The notes below the pieces were generated by a model. The model saw only the letters and a program-made list of their open reading frames with translations. It made no database searches and was not told where the DNA came from. The translations under genes and the position numbers were made by a program. From the NCBI GenBank assembly GCA_020847435.1, contig JADLBX010000032.1, positions 81,435 to 145,434 of the forward strand: a stretch of DNA of 64,000 nucleotides. Direction: 5' to 3'. Origin of the DNA: Anaerolineales bacterium (GTDB lineage: Bacteria > Chloroflexota > Anaerolineae > Anaerolineales > Villigracilaceae). The stretch's first letter is position 1, and every line of letters starts with the position of its first letter. Shown here one piece after another: positions 26,014-34,080 of this stretch.

Positions 26014-27381
26014 ATGCTCCTCCGTACAAAACTTCACGGCAAGACCTACGAATTCCCCGACATCCGCCTCCTGATGGGAAAAGCCAACGAGGAGAAGTCG
26101 GGCGACCGTCTGGCGGGAGTCGGCGCGGAGACAGCCGCAGAGCGCGTCGCGGCGAAATTGGTGCTGGCAGAAGTCCCGTTGTGGGTGATGCGGGATAATC
26201 CCGCTGTGCCGTACGATCAGGATGAAGTCACGCGCGTCATTCAAGATGCAATGAATCCCACAATCTACAACGAGATCAAAGATTGGACGGTGGGGGAGTT
26301 CCGTGAATGGATTCTCGCCGACACCACATCCACCGAAATGATCTATCGCATTTCAGACGGCTTGACCGCCGAGATGGTCTCTGCGGTGACGAAATTGATG
26401 TCGAACCTCGACCTGATGCTTGCCGCAAAGAAAATTCCCCGCACGGCGTTTTGCAACAACCTGATCGGGTCGCCAGGAACGCTCCTATCTCGCAACCAGC
26501 CCAACCATCCGACTGATTCGCCCGAAGGCATCCGCGCCGAAATTTACGAGGGGCTATCCTACGGCTCAGGCGATTCAGTCATCGGCATCAATCCCGTTGA
26601 CGATTCATACGGCTCGGTGGCGCGCCTGCTCGACATGAGTTACGACGTCATCAAGACGTGGAACATCCCCACGCAAAATTGTCTGCTGGCGCACGTCACC
26701 ACGCAGATGAAATGTATGCAATCGGGTTCGCCTGTCGGACTCGTCTTCCAATCCATTGCGGGATCGCAAAAAGGCAACGACTCGTTCGGCATCTCGGTCG
26801 GTCTGCTCGACGAGGCGTACGAGATGGCGAAAAAATATTGCTTCCCCAAAGGTCCGAACTTCATGTACTTTGAAACGGGTCAAGGCTCCGCCCTCTCCGC
26901 CGACGCGCACAACGGCTGGGATCAACTCACGCTCGAAGCGCGCAATTACGGTCTCGCCAAACGCTGGCATCCGTACCAGGTCAACACGGTGGTCGGCTTC
27001 ATTGGTCCCGAATATCTCTACGATGCGCGCCAGATCCAACGCGCAGGACTCGAAGATCATTTCATGGGCAAACTCACGGGCATCCCGATGGGATGCGACG
27101 CGTGCTACACCAATCACGCCCGCGCCGACCAAAACGCCATCGAGAATCTTGCCGTCATGCTCACGGCGGCGGGCTGTAATTATTTCATGGGCGTGCCGAT
27201 GGCAGACGACTCGATGCTTTCGTATCAGTCCACGTCGTATCACGATGCGCCCTCGCTCCGTCAACTCTTCAACCTCCGCCCCGCGCCCGAATTCGAAAAA
27301 TGGCTGGTTGACCTCGGCTTGATGAAAGACGGCGTGCTGACAGAAAAGGCTGGAGACCCTTCGTTTTTCTTGAAACGCTAA
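26014..27381 (+). CDS. eutB: Ethanolamine ammonia-lyase large subunit EutB
   Basis: 455 residues, matching the usual length. With EutC and adenosylcobalamin it converts ethanolamine to acetaldehyde and ammonia. Strongly conserved stretches include GDRLAGVGAETAAERVAAK, IGINPVDDSYGSVARLLDM, NCLLAHVTTQMKCM, the active-site region YFETGQGSALSADAHNGWDQ, GLEDHFMGKLTGIPMGCDAC and NLRPAPEFEKWL. Upstream is a purine-poor repeat spacer (ATCCTTCATCC type), and only GGTGA precedes the ATG, a weak ribosome site for such a gene. The stop codon overlaps the left end of the next repeat (TAATGTCATTGCGAG). Confidence 0.97.
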   Translation: MLLRTKLHGKTYEFPDIRLLMGKANEEKSGDRLAGVGAETAAERVAAKLVLAEVPLWVMRDNPAVPYDQDEVTRVIQDAMNPTIYNEIKDWTVGEFREWILADTTSTEMIYRISDGLTAEMVSAVTKLMSNLDLMLAAKKIPRTAFCNNLIGSPGTLLSRNQPNHPTDSPEGIRAEIYEGLSYGSGDSVIGINPVDDSYGSVARLLDMSYDVIKTWNIPTQNCLLAHVTTQMKCMQSGSPVGLVFQSIAGSQKGNDSFGISVGLLDEAYEMAKKYCFPKGPNFMYFETGQGSALSADAHNGWDQLTLEARNYGLAKRWHPYQVNTVVGFIGPEYLYDARQIQRAGLEDHFMGKLTGIPMGCDACYTNHARADQNAIENLAVMLTAAGCNYFMGVPMADDSMLSYQSTSYHDAPSLRQLFNLRPAPEFEKWLVDLGLMKDGVLTEKAGDPSFFLKR

Positions 27382-27529
27382 TGTCATTGCGAGGAGCCGC
27401 TGGTCGAGTAGCCCCGTGATCGTCGGGGCGTATCGAGACCGAGGCGACGAAGCAATCTCCTGTTACCAAGTGTGTGCTTGTTTCGAGGAGATTGCTTCGG
27501 GCGGAAGAACCCCGCCCTCGCAACGACAT
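27381..27529. repeat. Composite element: GGTCGAGTAG unit nested in TCATTGCGAG unit
   Basis: Outer ends are ATGTCATTGCGAG and CTCGCAACGACAT, and inner GAAGCAATCTCC / GGAGATTGCTTCG arms form a hairpin. A complete GGTCGAGTAG...CGTATCGAGACC hairpin lies at 27401-27440 inside the left arm. It fills the eutB-eutC spacer. Confidence 0.85.
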
Positions 27530-27547
27530 GAATTGGAGACAATTTTT

Positions 27548-28510
27548 ATGAACGACACTCAACTCAACGAAATCGTGGACGCAATCGTCCGTGAACTCAA
27601 AGCCTCTGGCGCGGTGACGAAAACCTCCGCTTCCTCCTCAGGGACGCCTGCCTCGCCCTCCTCGACTCTTGTCGCGTCCCCAGCCGTCCCCGCCCAACCC
27701 CGCGCCAATTACCAATTACCAATTACTAATCTCTCCATTGACCTGCCCGACCCCACCCTCGACGAACACCGCTACAAAATGCGCGTCAAGAATCCCAAAG
27801 ACGCCAACGGAGTCAAAGCGATGATCGCCTCCACCACAGCTCGTATCGGCGTGGGACGCGCAGGTCCACGATACAACACAGCCTCGTTGTTATTATTCCA
27901 AGGCGACCACGCCGTGACTCAAGATGCCCTCTACCGCGACGTTGACCAAAAACTTCTCGACGAATTCAACTTGTTCACAGTCCAAACGAAAATCACTGGC
28001 GGCAAACAAGAATACCTCCTCCGCCCCGACCTCGGACGCCAACTCAACGATGACGCCAAACGAATCGTCAATGAGAAATGCCAGAAGAATGTCAACATCC
28101 AACTCTGCGTCGGCGATGGACTTTCCGCCGCGGCGATCGAAGCAAATTTGCGGCAAATCTTCCCCGTCATCAAGCAGGGAGCGCAAGCCGCAGGGTTAAC
28201 GTTCGGCACGCCTTTCTTCATCAAGTATGCCCGCGTCGGCGTGATGAACGACATTGGCGAGATCATCAAGCCCGATGTGGTCATCCTGCTCATCGGCGAA
28301 CGCCCTGGGCTGGGACGCGCCGAATCCATGAGCGCGTACATGGCATACAAGCCCAAAACAGGCGACAGCGACGCCGACCGCGACGTGGTCTGCAACATCT
28401 TCGAGAACGGCGGAACCAATCCGCTTGAAGGCGGCGCGTTTGTGATACAAATAGCCCAGAAGATGATGAAACACAAGGCTTCTGGAGTGAAGTTGAAGAC
28501 AGCAACATAA
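27548..28510 (+). CDS. eutC: Ethanolamine ammonia-lyase small subunit EutC
   Basis: 320 residues. Hallmarks of the light chain: TARIGVGRAGPRYNTASLLLFQGDHAV, IQLCVGDGLSAAAIEAN, and VVILLIGERPGLGRAESMSAYMAYKP. Residues 1-20 (TQLNEIVDAIVRELKASG) form an amphipathic helix like the encapsulation peptides that bind shell proteins, followed by a Ser/Ala/Pro linker to about residue 58. The linker end NYQLPITNLS is encoded by a tandem AATTACCAATTACC repeat read in frame. The ATG at 27548 follows TTGGAG. The stop TAA again overlaps TAATGTCATTGCGAG. Confidence 0.96.
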   Translation: MNDTQLNEIVDAIVRELKASGAVTKTSASSSGTPASPSSTLVASPAVPAQPRANYQLPITNLSIDLPDPTLDEHRYKMRVKNPKDANGVKAMIASTTARIGVGRAGPRYNTASLLLFQGDHAVTQDALYRDVDQKLLDEFNLFTVQTKITGGKQEYLLRPDLGRQLNDDAKRIVNEKCQKNVNIQLCVGDGLSAAAIEANLRQIFPVIKQGAQAAGLTFGTPFFIKYARVGVMNDIGEIIKPDVVILLIGERPGLGRAESMSAYMAYKPKTGDSDADRDVVCNIFENGGTNPLEGGAFVIQIAQKMMKHKASGVKLKTAT

Positions 28511-28643
28511 TGTCATTGCGAGCCCGTCGCGCTGAGCGGAGGACGCAGTCCGAAGACGAAGCGAGGACGAAGCAATCTCCTGTTATCAAGTGTTTGCTTG
28601 TTTCGAGGAGATTGCTTCGCCCCTTCGGGGCTCGCAATGACAT
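28510..28643. repeat. TCATTGCGAG-family element between eutC and eutL
   Basis: ATGTCATTGCGAG on the left and CTCGCAATGACAT on the right, with inner GAAGCAATCTCC / GGAGATTGCTTCG. A CGCTGAGCGGAG...GACGAAGCG unit is nested in the left part. Confidence 0.85.
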
Positions 28644-28654
28644 AAGGAATGACT

Positions 28655-29311
28655 ATGGCAATCCTCGACCCTCTATACGGCACACCGCTTGCGGTGCAAC
28701 TCATCCCTCAAGTGGATCGCAACTTTGCGGAACATCTTAAACTCCGCGACGATCAACGCTCCATCGGACTCCTCAGCGTGGACAACGACGACGCCACCTA
28801 CACCGCCATTGATGAAGCGACCAAGATGGCAAACGTGGAAGTGGTCTACGCCAAGTCGTTTTACGCAGGAGCCAAGCACACATCGGGAAAATGGTCGGGC
28901 GAGATCATGGCTATTTTGGCTGGACCAGACCCAGCGGAAGTCCGAGCGGGATTGAACGCCGCGGTCAATTACATCAAGACACAAGCGATCTGGTATTCCG
29001 CCAACGACGACGACTCGATTGCGTTCTTCCCGCATGTCATTTCGAGAACGGGAACATATCTCTCGCAAGTGTGTAACATCCCTGTCGGCTCGCCGATTGC
29101 GTATCTTGTCGCCACGCCAAACGAAGGCTTGGTCGCGCTCGATGCGGCGTTAAAATCAGCGGATGTGAACATCGTCGCGTTGACCATGCCGCCCTCCGAA
29201 ACCAACTACATGGGCGTGATGCTCACAGGCGACCAACCCGCCTGCAAAGCCGCCGCAACCGCATTTCAGAATAAAGTGTTAGAGGTAGCGAGTAAGCCGA
29301 TAAATTATTGA
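28655..29311 (+). CDS. eutL: Microcompartment shell protein EutL (tandem BMC)
   Basis: 218 residues, same length as enteric EutL. Trimeric tandem-BMC protein with a gated central pore. Conserved stretches: RSIGLLSVDNDDATYTAIDE, VEVVYAKSFYAGAKH, LAGPDPAEVRAGLNAA, FFPHVISRTGTYLS, GSPIAYLVATPNEGLVALDAALKSADV, and MPPSETNYMGVMLTG. The ATG at 28655 is preferred over 28649 because AAGGA sits 6 bp before it. Confidence 0.96.
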   Translation: MAILDPLYGTPLAVQLIPQVDRNFAEHLKLRDDQRSIGLLSVDNDDATYTAIDEATKMANVEVVYAKSFYAGAKHTSGKWSGEIMAILAGPDPAEVRAGLNAAVNYIKTQAIWYSANDDDSIAFFPHVISRTGTYLSQVCNIPVGSPIAYLVATPNEGLVALDAALKSADVNIVALTMPPSETNYMGVMLTGDQPACKAAATAFQNKVLEVASKPINY

Positions 29312-29320
29312 ATTACACCG

Positions 29321-29463
29321 TTGGTCGAGTAGTCCCGCGTGATCGTCGCGGGACGTATCGAGACCAACAAGTAACGGAAGCAACTCTTGTTCGAGAAGTA
29401 TTCTTGAAAACTGGTGGTCTCGATACAGGCTTCGCAACAACCGCTCAGCCCTACTCGACCACC
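29321..29463. repeat. Paired GGTCGAGTAG element, copy 1
   Basis: Left hairpin TTGGTCGAGTAG...CGTATCGAGACCAA (29321-29367), a middle of about 45 nt, right hairpin GGTGGTCTCGATAC...CTACTCGACCACC (29413-29463). The middle reads as the inverse of the middles in copies at 30981-31168 and 33198-33327 (AGCAACTCTTGT here, ACAAGAGTTGCT there). Confidence 0.85.
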
Positions 29464-29476
29464 GAGGCTAAAAATA

Positions 29477-30976
29477 ATGACCGACTTTGACAACGACCTA
29501 CAATCCATTCAAGAAGCGCGGACGCTTGCTACACAGGCGCGTGACGCGCAACGAAAATTCCTCCACGCTACGCAAGCCGAAGTGGATCGCATCTGCGCGG
29601 CGATGACACAAGCCGCAGCAGACGCGTCTGTGACGCTCGGCAAAATGGCAAGCGAAGAGACAGGTTATGGCGTGCCTGAACATAAAACGCTGAAGAATTT
29701 ATTGTCGTCGCAGTTATTGTGGGAAGCCATCAAAGACATTCCCACCGTCGGCGTTATCCGCAGTGACCCAGTCAAACGGACGTATGACATTGCCTGGCCC
29801 ATGGGCGTGGTCTGCGCGTTGACGCCTTCGACGAATCCAACATCAACGACGATGTTCAAGACGTTGATCGCCGTCAAAGCGAAGAATGCGATTGTGATCG
29901 CGCCGCATCCGTTTGCGGCAAAATGCTGTGCCGAGACGATTCGCATCATGGCAGAAGCGGGGGAGCGCGCTGGGATGCCGAAGGGACTCATCTCGTGCAT
30001 GACGAAAGTGTCCCTGCCTGGCACGCAAGAATTGATGAAGCACAAATACGTCGCGTTGATTCTTGCCACTGGCGGTTCGGACATGGTGCGCGCCGCGCAT
30101 TCCGTTGGCAAACCAGCTTATGGAGTTGGTCCTGGCAATGTTCCCGCGTATGTTGACCGTTCAGCAGATGTGGCGCGCGCGGCGAAATACATCGTCGCAT
30201 CGAAGGCGTTCGACCACTCGGTGATCTGCGCCACTGAACAAGCCGTCATTGCCGACCGACCCATCGCCGCGCAACTCGAAGAGTTGATGAAAGCCGAAGG
30301 CGCGTATTTTGTTGACGAGAATATCAAACAGATCTTGGCGAAGAATTTATTCGTCGGTCATTTGCCAAACCCGAAATCGGTGGGGAAGAGTCCACAGCAA
30401 TTGGCGCAACAATACGGATTCAGCGTCCCTGATTGGGCGAGGATACTTGTTGTGCGCCTCAACAGCGTTGGACGCGACGAGCCGCTCTCTGGCGAAAAGT
30501 TGACCACCGTCCTCGGCTGGTACGAAGTGGACGGCTGGGAGGCAGGATGCGAGCGGTCGCTGGAAATGATCGCCTACGGTGGACGCGGTCACTCGCTCGT
30601 CATCCACGCGCAGGATGAAAATGTGATCATGCAATTTGGGTTGGAAAAGCCTGTCTTCCGCATTGTCGCCAACACATTCGGCACACTCGGCACGACAGGA
30701 TACACTACTGGGTTGATGCCCTCCATGACGTTAGGCTCTGGTGGAGTCGGCGGCGCGATCACAGGCGACAACATCACCGTGCATCACATGTATAATGTGA
30801 AGCGGCTTGCCTACGAAATCCGCACAGCGCCTGATGCTGCGTTTACGCCAGGCTCGACAGATACGCAGGCACAGCGTAGCGCGTTCGCTGGTGGAGCAGG
30901 TTCGCTGGCGGCGAGTTCGGTGGATTCAAAAGTGGAGGAGATCGTGAGGAAGGTGTTGTTGGAGTTGAAGAAATGA
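29477..30976 (+). CDS. Acylating acetaldehyde dehydrogenase (EutE role, AdhE-N-like type)
   Basis: 499 residues, CoA-acylating aldehyde dehydrogenase that would turn acetaldehyde into acetyl-CoA inside the shell. The catalytic cysteine is Cys251 (SVICATEQ). NAD/CoA-site landmarks are ALTPSTNPTSTTMFKTL, IVIAPHPFAAKCC, LILATGGSDMV and YGVGPGNVPAYVD. Details such as SKAFDHSVICATEQ and MVRAAHSVGKPAYGVG look closer to the aldehyde domain of AdhE than to enteric EutE, which also carries its targeting helix at the N-terminus. Here an amphipathic helix (SKVEEIVRKVLLELKK) is at the very C-terminus after a flexible linker, as in encapsulation peptides. The only ribosome site is GAGG contributed by the end of the repeat. 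Confidence 0.9.
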   Translation: MTDFDNDLQSIQEARTLATQARDAQRKFLHATQAEVDRICAAMTQAAADASVTLGKMASEETGYGVPEHKTLKNLLSSQLLWEAIKDIPTVGVIRSDPVKRTYDIAWPMGVVCALTPSTNPTSTTMFKTLIAVKAKNAIVIAPHPFAAKCCAETIRIMAEAGERAGMPKGLISCMTKVSLPGTQELMKHKYVALILATGGSDMVRAAHSVGKPAYGVGPGNVPAYVDRSADVARAAKYIVASKAFDHSVICATEQAVIADRPIAAQLEELMKAEGAYFVDENIKQILAKNLFVGHLPNPKSVGKSPQQLAQQYGFSVPDWARILVVRLNSVGRDEPLSGEKLTTVLGWYEVDGWEAGCERSLEMIAYGGRGHSLVIHAQDENVIMQFGLEKPVFRIVANTFGTLGTTGYTTGLMPSMTLGSGGVGGAITGDNITVHHMYNVKRLAYEIRTAPDAAFTPGSTDTQAQRSAFAGGAGSLAASSVDSKVEEIVRKVLLELKK

Positions 30977-30980
30977 TTCG

Positions 30981-31168
30981 TTGGTCGAGTAGTCCCGAAT
31001 GCTCTTCCCTGGCACCGCCCGCCAGGGCAGGTGTGAGGGACGTACCGAGACCAACGATGTTCAAGAATAATTTTGCTACAAGAGTTGCTTTACAATGTGG
31101 TGGTCTCGATACGCCCTTCGTCTCCGCCGCCAACGAACGGCGGCTTCGCTCAGGACTATTCGACCACC
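30981..31168. repeat. Paired GGTCGAGTAG element, copy 2
   Basis: Left hairpin 30981-31054 (TTGGTCGAGTAG...CGAGACCAA, with an extra CCTGGCACCGCCCGCCAGG stem), middle of about 44 nt (GTTCAAGAATAATTTTGC...), right hairpin 31099-31168. The rest of the 324-bp spacer (31169-31300) holds further short repeats (GCGAGAAAAATCTCGCG at 31251-31267) and no gene. Confidence 0.85.
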
Positions 31169-31300
31169 GAGGTCAAATGGAATTAGAAGTCAGATGTTAG
31201 GAATTGAAACCCATTCCATTCCTGATGTCCGATGTCTAAGTCGGAGTAAGGCGAGAAAAATCTCGCGTTACGAATCAATTCACCAAAGGAGAAGTAAGCC

Positions 31301-31624
31301 ATGCCTGTAGATGTTGCAATGATCGCTTTAGGAATGGTGGAGACCAAAGGTTTGGTCGGCGCGATCGAAGCCGCCGATGCGATGGTCAAAGCCGCAAACG
31401 TGACGCTGATCGGCAGTGAGTATGTCGGCGGCGGATACGTGACCGTGATGGTGCGCGGAGACGTCGGCGCGGTGAAAGCCGCCACAGACGCTGGCGCTGC
31501 CGCGGCAAAACGCGTCGGTGAACTTGCGTCGGTGCATGTGATTCCACGCCCGCACGGCGATGTCGAGATGATCCTGCCGCAGAATAGCAAGGGTTCGTTC
31601 GGCGGGCGGGGCAAAGAGAAGTAG
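31301..31624 (+). CDS. eutM: Microcompartment shell protein EutM (BMC-H)
   Basis: 107 residues, single BMC domain forming the hexameric facets. Nearly canonical: [21 protein letters not shown], then [41 protein letters not shown] and [19 protein letters not shown] precedes the ATG, one of the best ribosome sites in the locus, fitting the need for high shell-protein output. The Gly/Ser-rich tail is slightly longer than usual. Confidence 0.97.
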   Translation: MPVDVAMIALGMVETKGLVGAIEAADAMVKAANVTLIGSEYVGGGYVTVMVRGDVGAVKAATDAGAAAAKRVGELASVHVIPRPHGDVEMILPQNSKGSFGGRGKEK

Positions 31625-31705
31625 ACACGTATTCAAGTAAACAAGTAGACACGGAACACATGTGTACTTGTATACGTGTGTACATGTTTACCTGTCTACC
31701 TCCTC
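31622..31705. repeat. GTAGACA/GTAAACA/GTACACA walking repeat
   Basis: Loose tandem units of 7-12 nt (AAGTAAACAAGTAGACACG) followed by their inverse (GTGTACATGTTTACCTGTCTACC), so the whole can fold back. It begins inside the eutM stop codon and ends at the ATG of the next gene, leaving no normal ribosome site. Confidence 0.75.
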
Positions 31706-32257
31706 ATGCCGCGTCAATTATTTACTGCGGAGGATATCCGCCGCCTGGCGCGTGAGCGCGCGGGTCCGCTTGTGCTTGCGCCCGACGATATCGTCACAGC
31801 CGAAGCGCAGGACGTCGCGTTCGCTTTGGGCGTGAAGATGATTCGGGAAGCCGAATCAGCCGTCCCGTCGGAAAGAAGCGCCGCGTCCACTGCCGCGAAT
31901 CTTCCGCCGTTGAAAGTCGTCAAAATGGCGAACGTCCAGATGGAGCAATTCATCGAGGGCAGGACCACGCCGGGCGCTCACGTCTGGCTCAAGGATGTGG
32001 TCGTCACGCAGGATCGCTCGCCGATGGGCGCGGGGTTCATGTCGCTCGATAAAGGCGAGATGGCGTGGACGCTGACGTATGACGAAATTGACATTGTGCT
32101 GGAGGGCGAACTCGTGATCACGCGCGGCAGTGAGCAGGTGCGCGGCAAAACGGGCGATGTGATCTTCATCCCCAAAGGTTCGAGCATCACTTTTGGGACG
32201 CCCAACTGGACGCGCTTTGTGTATGTGGTGTTTCCGGTGAATTGGAATGAGAAATGA
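31706..32257 (+). CDS. eutQ: EutQ-like cupin protein
   Basis: 183 residues. Residues about 1-48 form a small alpha/beta module (LFTAEDIRRLARERAGPLVL...VTAEAQDVAFALGVKM) shared with EutQ/EutT-type N-termini. A Ser/Ala linker follows, and residues about 75-183 form the cupin barrel (EGRTTPGAHVWLKDVV, MAWTLTYDEIDIVLEGELVI, GKTGDVIFIPKGSSITFG, RFVYVVFPVNW). Enteric EutQ has been reported to act as an acetate kinase and to help assemble the compartment. No Shine-Dalgarno is visible; the leader is a pyrimidine-rich CTACCTCCTC from the repeat. Confidence 0.88.
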   Translation: MPRQLFTAEDIRRLARERAGPLVLAPDDIVTAEAQDVAFALGVKMIREAESAVPSERSAASTAANLPPLKVVKMANVQMEQFIEGRTTPGAHVWLKDVVVTQDRSPMGAGFMSLDKGEMAWTLTYDEIDIVLEGELVITRGSEQVRGKTGDVIFIPKGSSITFGTPNWTRFVYVVFPVNWNEK

Positions 32258-32337
32258 GTAAACAAGTACACAGGTACACAAGTAGACAAATGCGCGGCTT
32301 ACGTGTTTACATGTCTACGTGATTCCGTGTGTACGGA
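32258..32337. repeat. GTAGACA-type walking repeat, second copy
   Basis: AAACAAGTACACAGGTACACAAG then CTTACGTGTTTACATGTCTACG, so again a loose direct series followed by its inverse. It fills the eutQ-eutJ spacer. Confidence 0.75.
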
Positions 32338-32343
32338 TAATTC

Positions 32344-33189
32344 ATGAATCCAAATCTCTCGACCCTGCTGACTCAGACAGACCGCATCATGGCTGGACAA
32401 AACGGCTGGCACGCGGACCCAAACCTGATTTTCCCCTCAGGCGTTTATCAAGGACGCGTCCATGTCGGCGTGGATTTGGGAACGGCGTACACGGTGCTGG
32501 TCGTTCTCGATGAAAACTATCAGCCGATTGCCGGCGAGTATCAATTCGCCGAGGTGACGCGCGATGGGTTGGTTGTGGACTTCATCGGCGCGGTGGATTT
32601 GTTGCGTTCGATGAAGGCGAGAGTTGAGCAGAAACTCGGGTTCAAGTTGACCTCCGCCGCGACGGCGTATCCGCCGGGTGTGCCGCAAGCGGAAGTGCGC
32701 GCGACCGCCAACGTTCTGCACGGCGCGGAACTCGATTGCACAGGCGTCATTGATGAACCGAGCGCGGCGAACAACGTGTTGAAAATCCGCGACGGCGCGA
32801 TCGTGGATGTGGGCGGCGGCACGACCGGCATTGCCATCTTCAAAGATGGAAAGGCAGTCTACACCGCCGACGAGCCGACAGGCGGAACACATTTTTCGCT
32901 GGTCATCGCCGGCTCGACGGGAAAGACGTTCGAGGAGGCGGAGGCGATGAAGAAGGACCCGGCGGAGCAGACGCGGTTGTTCCCTGTCGTCCGCCCGGTG
33001 ATGGAGAAAGTCGCTTCGATCATCAACCGGCACATTGCAGGTCATGCGGTTGACAAGCTCTATCTGGTCGGCGGCACGTGCGCGTTTGCAGGCATGGATG
33101 AAGTGATTCAAGAAATGACGGGAATCGAAACGGCGTTGCCGGGCAATCCGCTGTTCGTTACGCCGCTTGGGATTGCGATGAATAATTAA
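32344..33189 (+). CDS. eutJ: EutJ, actin-fold chaperone-like protein of the eut locus
   Basis: 281 residues, the usual EutJ size. Phosphate-1 motif HVGVDLGTAYTVLVVLD near residue 40, phosphate-2 AIVDVGGGTTGIAIF near 157, and adenosine motif LYLVGGTCAFAGM near 238, all of the Hsp70/actin ATPase fold. TAYPPGVPQAEVRATANVL and DEPSAANNVLKI are family landmarks. The role is proposed to be folding or assembly of eut proteins and is not proven. The ribosome site is weak. Confidence 0.93.
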   Translation: MNPNLSTLLTQTDRIMAGQNGWHADPNLIFPSGVYQGRVHVGVDLGTAYTVLVVLDENYQPIAGEYQFAEVTRDGLVVDFIGAVDLLRSMKARVEQKLGFKLTSAATAYPPGVPQAEVRATANVLHGAELDCTGVIDEPSAANNVLKIRDGAIVDVGGGTTGIAIFKDGKAVYTADEPTGGTHFSLVIAGSTGKTFEEAEAMKKDPAEQTRLFPVVRPVMEKVASIINRHIAGHAVDKLYLVGGTCAFAGMDEVIQEMTGIETALPGNPLFVTPLGIAMNN

Positions 33190-33197
33190 GTTGGACG

Positions 33198-33327
33198 TTG
33201 GTCGAGTAGGGCGTAGCCCGTATCGAGACCAACGCTGTTCAAGAAAAATTTTGTAACGAGAACTACTTTACGCACTGGTGGTCTCGATACGCCCTTCGCA
33301 ACAACCGCTCAGGGCTACTCGACCACC
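33198..33327. repeat. Paired GGTCGAGTAG element, copy 3
   Basis: Left hairpin TTGGTCGAGTAG...CGTATCGAGACCAA, middle with GTTCAAGAAAAATTTTGTAAC, right hairpin GGTGGTCTCGATAC...CTACTCGACCACC. Same orientation as copy 2. Confidence 0.85.
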
Positions 33328-33344
33328 GGGCTGATTGGAGACCT

Positions 33345-33977
33345 ATGGCATCAGATCAATTTTCATTACGCGTGTACTCCTACCTCGACCGGATGCAGCC
33401 GCAGTACGCGGCGTTCGTCGGGACGATCACTCAGGGAGACCTTCCCACCGAGGGCATGGCTTCCTTGTATGTGGAGGTTGCGCCGGGCAATGAGGTGTTC
33501 CGGCTCGTGGATATTGCGGTCAAATCCACCGAAGCGAAGCCGGGCGCGCAACTGGTTGAGCGCGAGTTCGGCATGTTCGAGGTCCACTCGCATTCGCAAG
33601 CGGAAGTGTTGGAAGCCGGGCGGATCGTTTTGGATCGGTTGAACCTCAAGCCCGAGGAACGCATCAAGCCATTCATCGCCTCGGTGCAGATCATCACCAA
33701 CGTGGATCCGTATCAAGCGCAGTTGTTGAATCGCTTCCGCCGCGGCTCGATGCTCGTCCCCGGCGAGACGATGCTTGTTTTGGAATGCGCGCCCGCCGCG
33801 TACATCAACTACGCGTGCAACGAAGCCGAAAAAGGCGCGAACATAAAAATCCTGCATGTGTCGTCTGTGGGACGGTTCGGTCGCATGTGGCTATCTGGCT
33901 CCGAAGCGGAGATCGTTTCGGCGCGCAACGCGGCGGTCAAGGCGTTGGAGGGGTTGGATGGAAGACCTGAGAAGTAA
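33345..33977 (+). CDS. Second tandem-BMC shell protein candidate
   Basis: 210 residues. Two halves each show a BMC-like layout. Half one is about residues 15-105 (FRLVDIAVKSTEAKPGAQLVEREFGMFEVHSHSQAEVLEAGRIVLD split around a Val-rich strand). Half two is about 110-207 (PFIASVQIITNVDP...ACNEAEKGANIKILHVSSVGRFGRMWLSGSEAEIVSARNAAVKAL), where a helix, a strand, a Gly-rich turn and a closing helix are in BMC order. It is not EutL, PduB or PduT by appearance, and the sequence is divergent. TTGGAG lies 5 bp before the ATG. The position among eutJ and shell genes supports a shell role. Alternative: an unrelated eut accessory protein. Confidence 0.6.
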   Translation: MASDQFSLRVYSYLDRMQPQYAAFVGTITQGDLPTEGMASLYVEVAPGNEVFRLVDIAVKSTEAKPGAQLVEREFGMFEVHSHSQAEVLEAGRIVLDRLNLKPEERIKPFIASVQIITNVDPYQAQLLNRFRRGSMLVPGETMLVLECAPAAYINYACNEAEKGANIKILHVSSVGRFGRMWLSGSEAEIVSARNAAVKALEGLDGRPEK

Positions 33978-34080
33978 TTAGTAATTGGTAATTTACGGTG
34001 GTCGAGTAGCCCCGAATGCTCTTTGAGGGGCGTATCGAGACCACCGCGCTCAATTGAGACTGGAGATTGGAGACTGGTGT
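33978..34080. repeat. Spacer made of three repeat types
   Basis: TTAGTAATTGGTAATT (about 33978-33993), a single GGTCGAGTAG...CGTATCGAGACC hairpin (33997-34045), and the tandem GAGACTGGAGATTGGAGACTGG (34054-34075), which supplies the GGAG ribosome site of the next gene. Confidence 0.75.

Noticed and set aside
29321..33327. CRISPR array in the eut spacers
   Set aside because: Repeats are hairpin pairs with irregular distance, lie between genes, and there are no evenly spaced unique spacers or cas genes.
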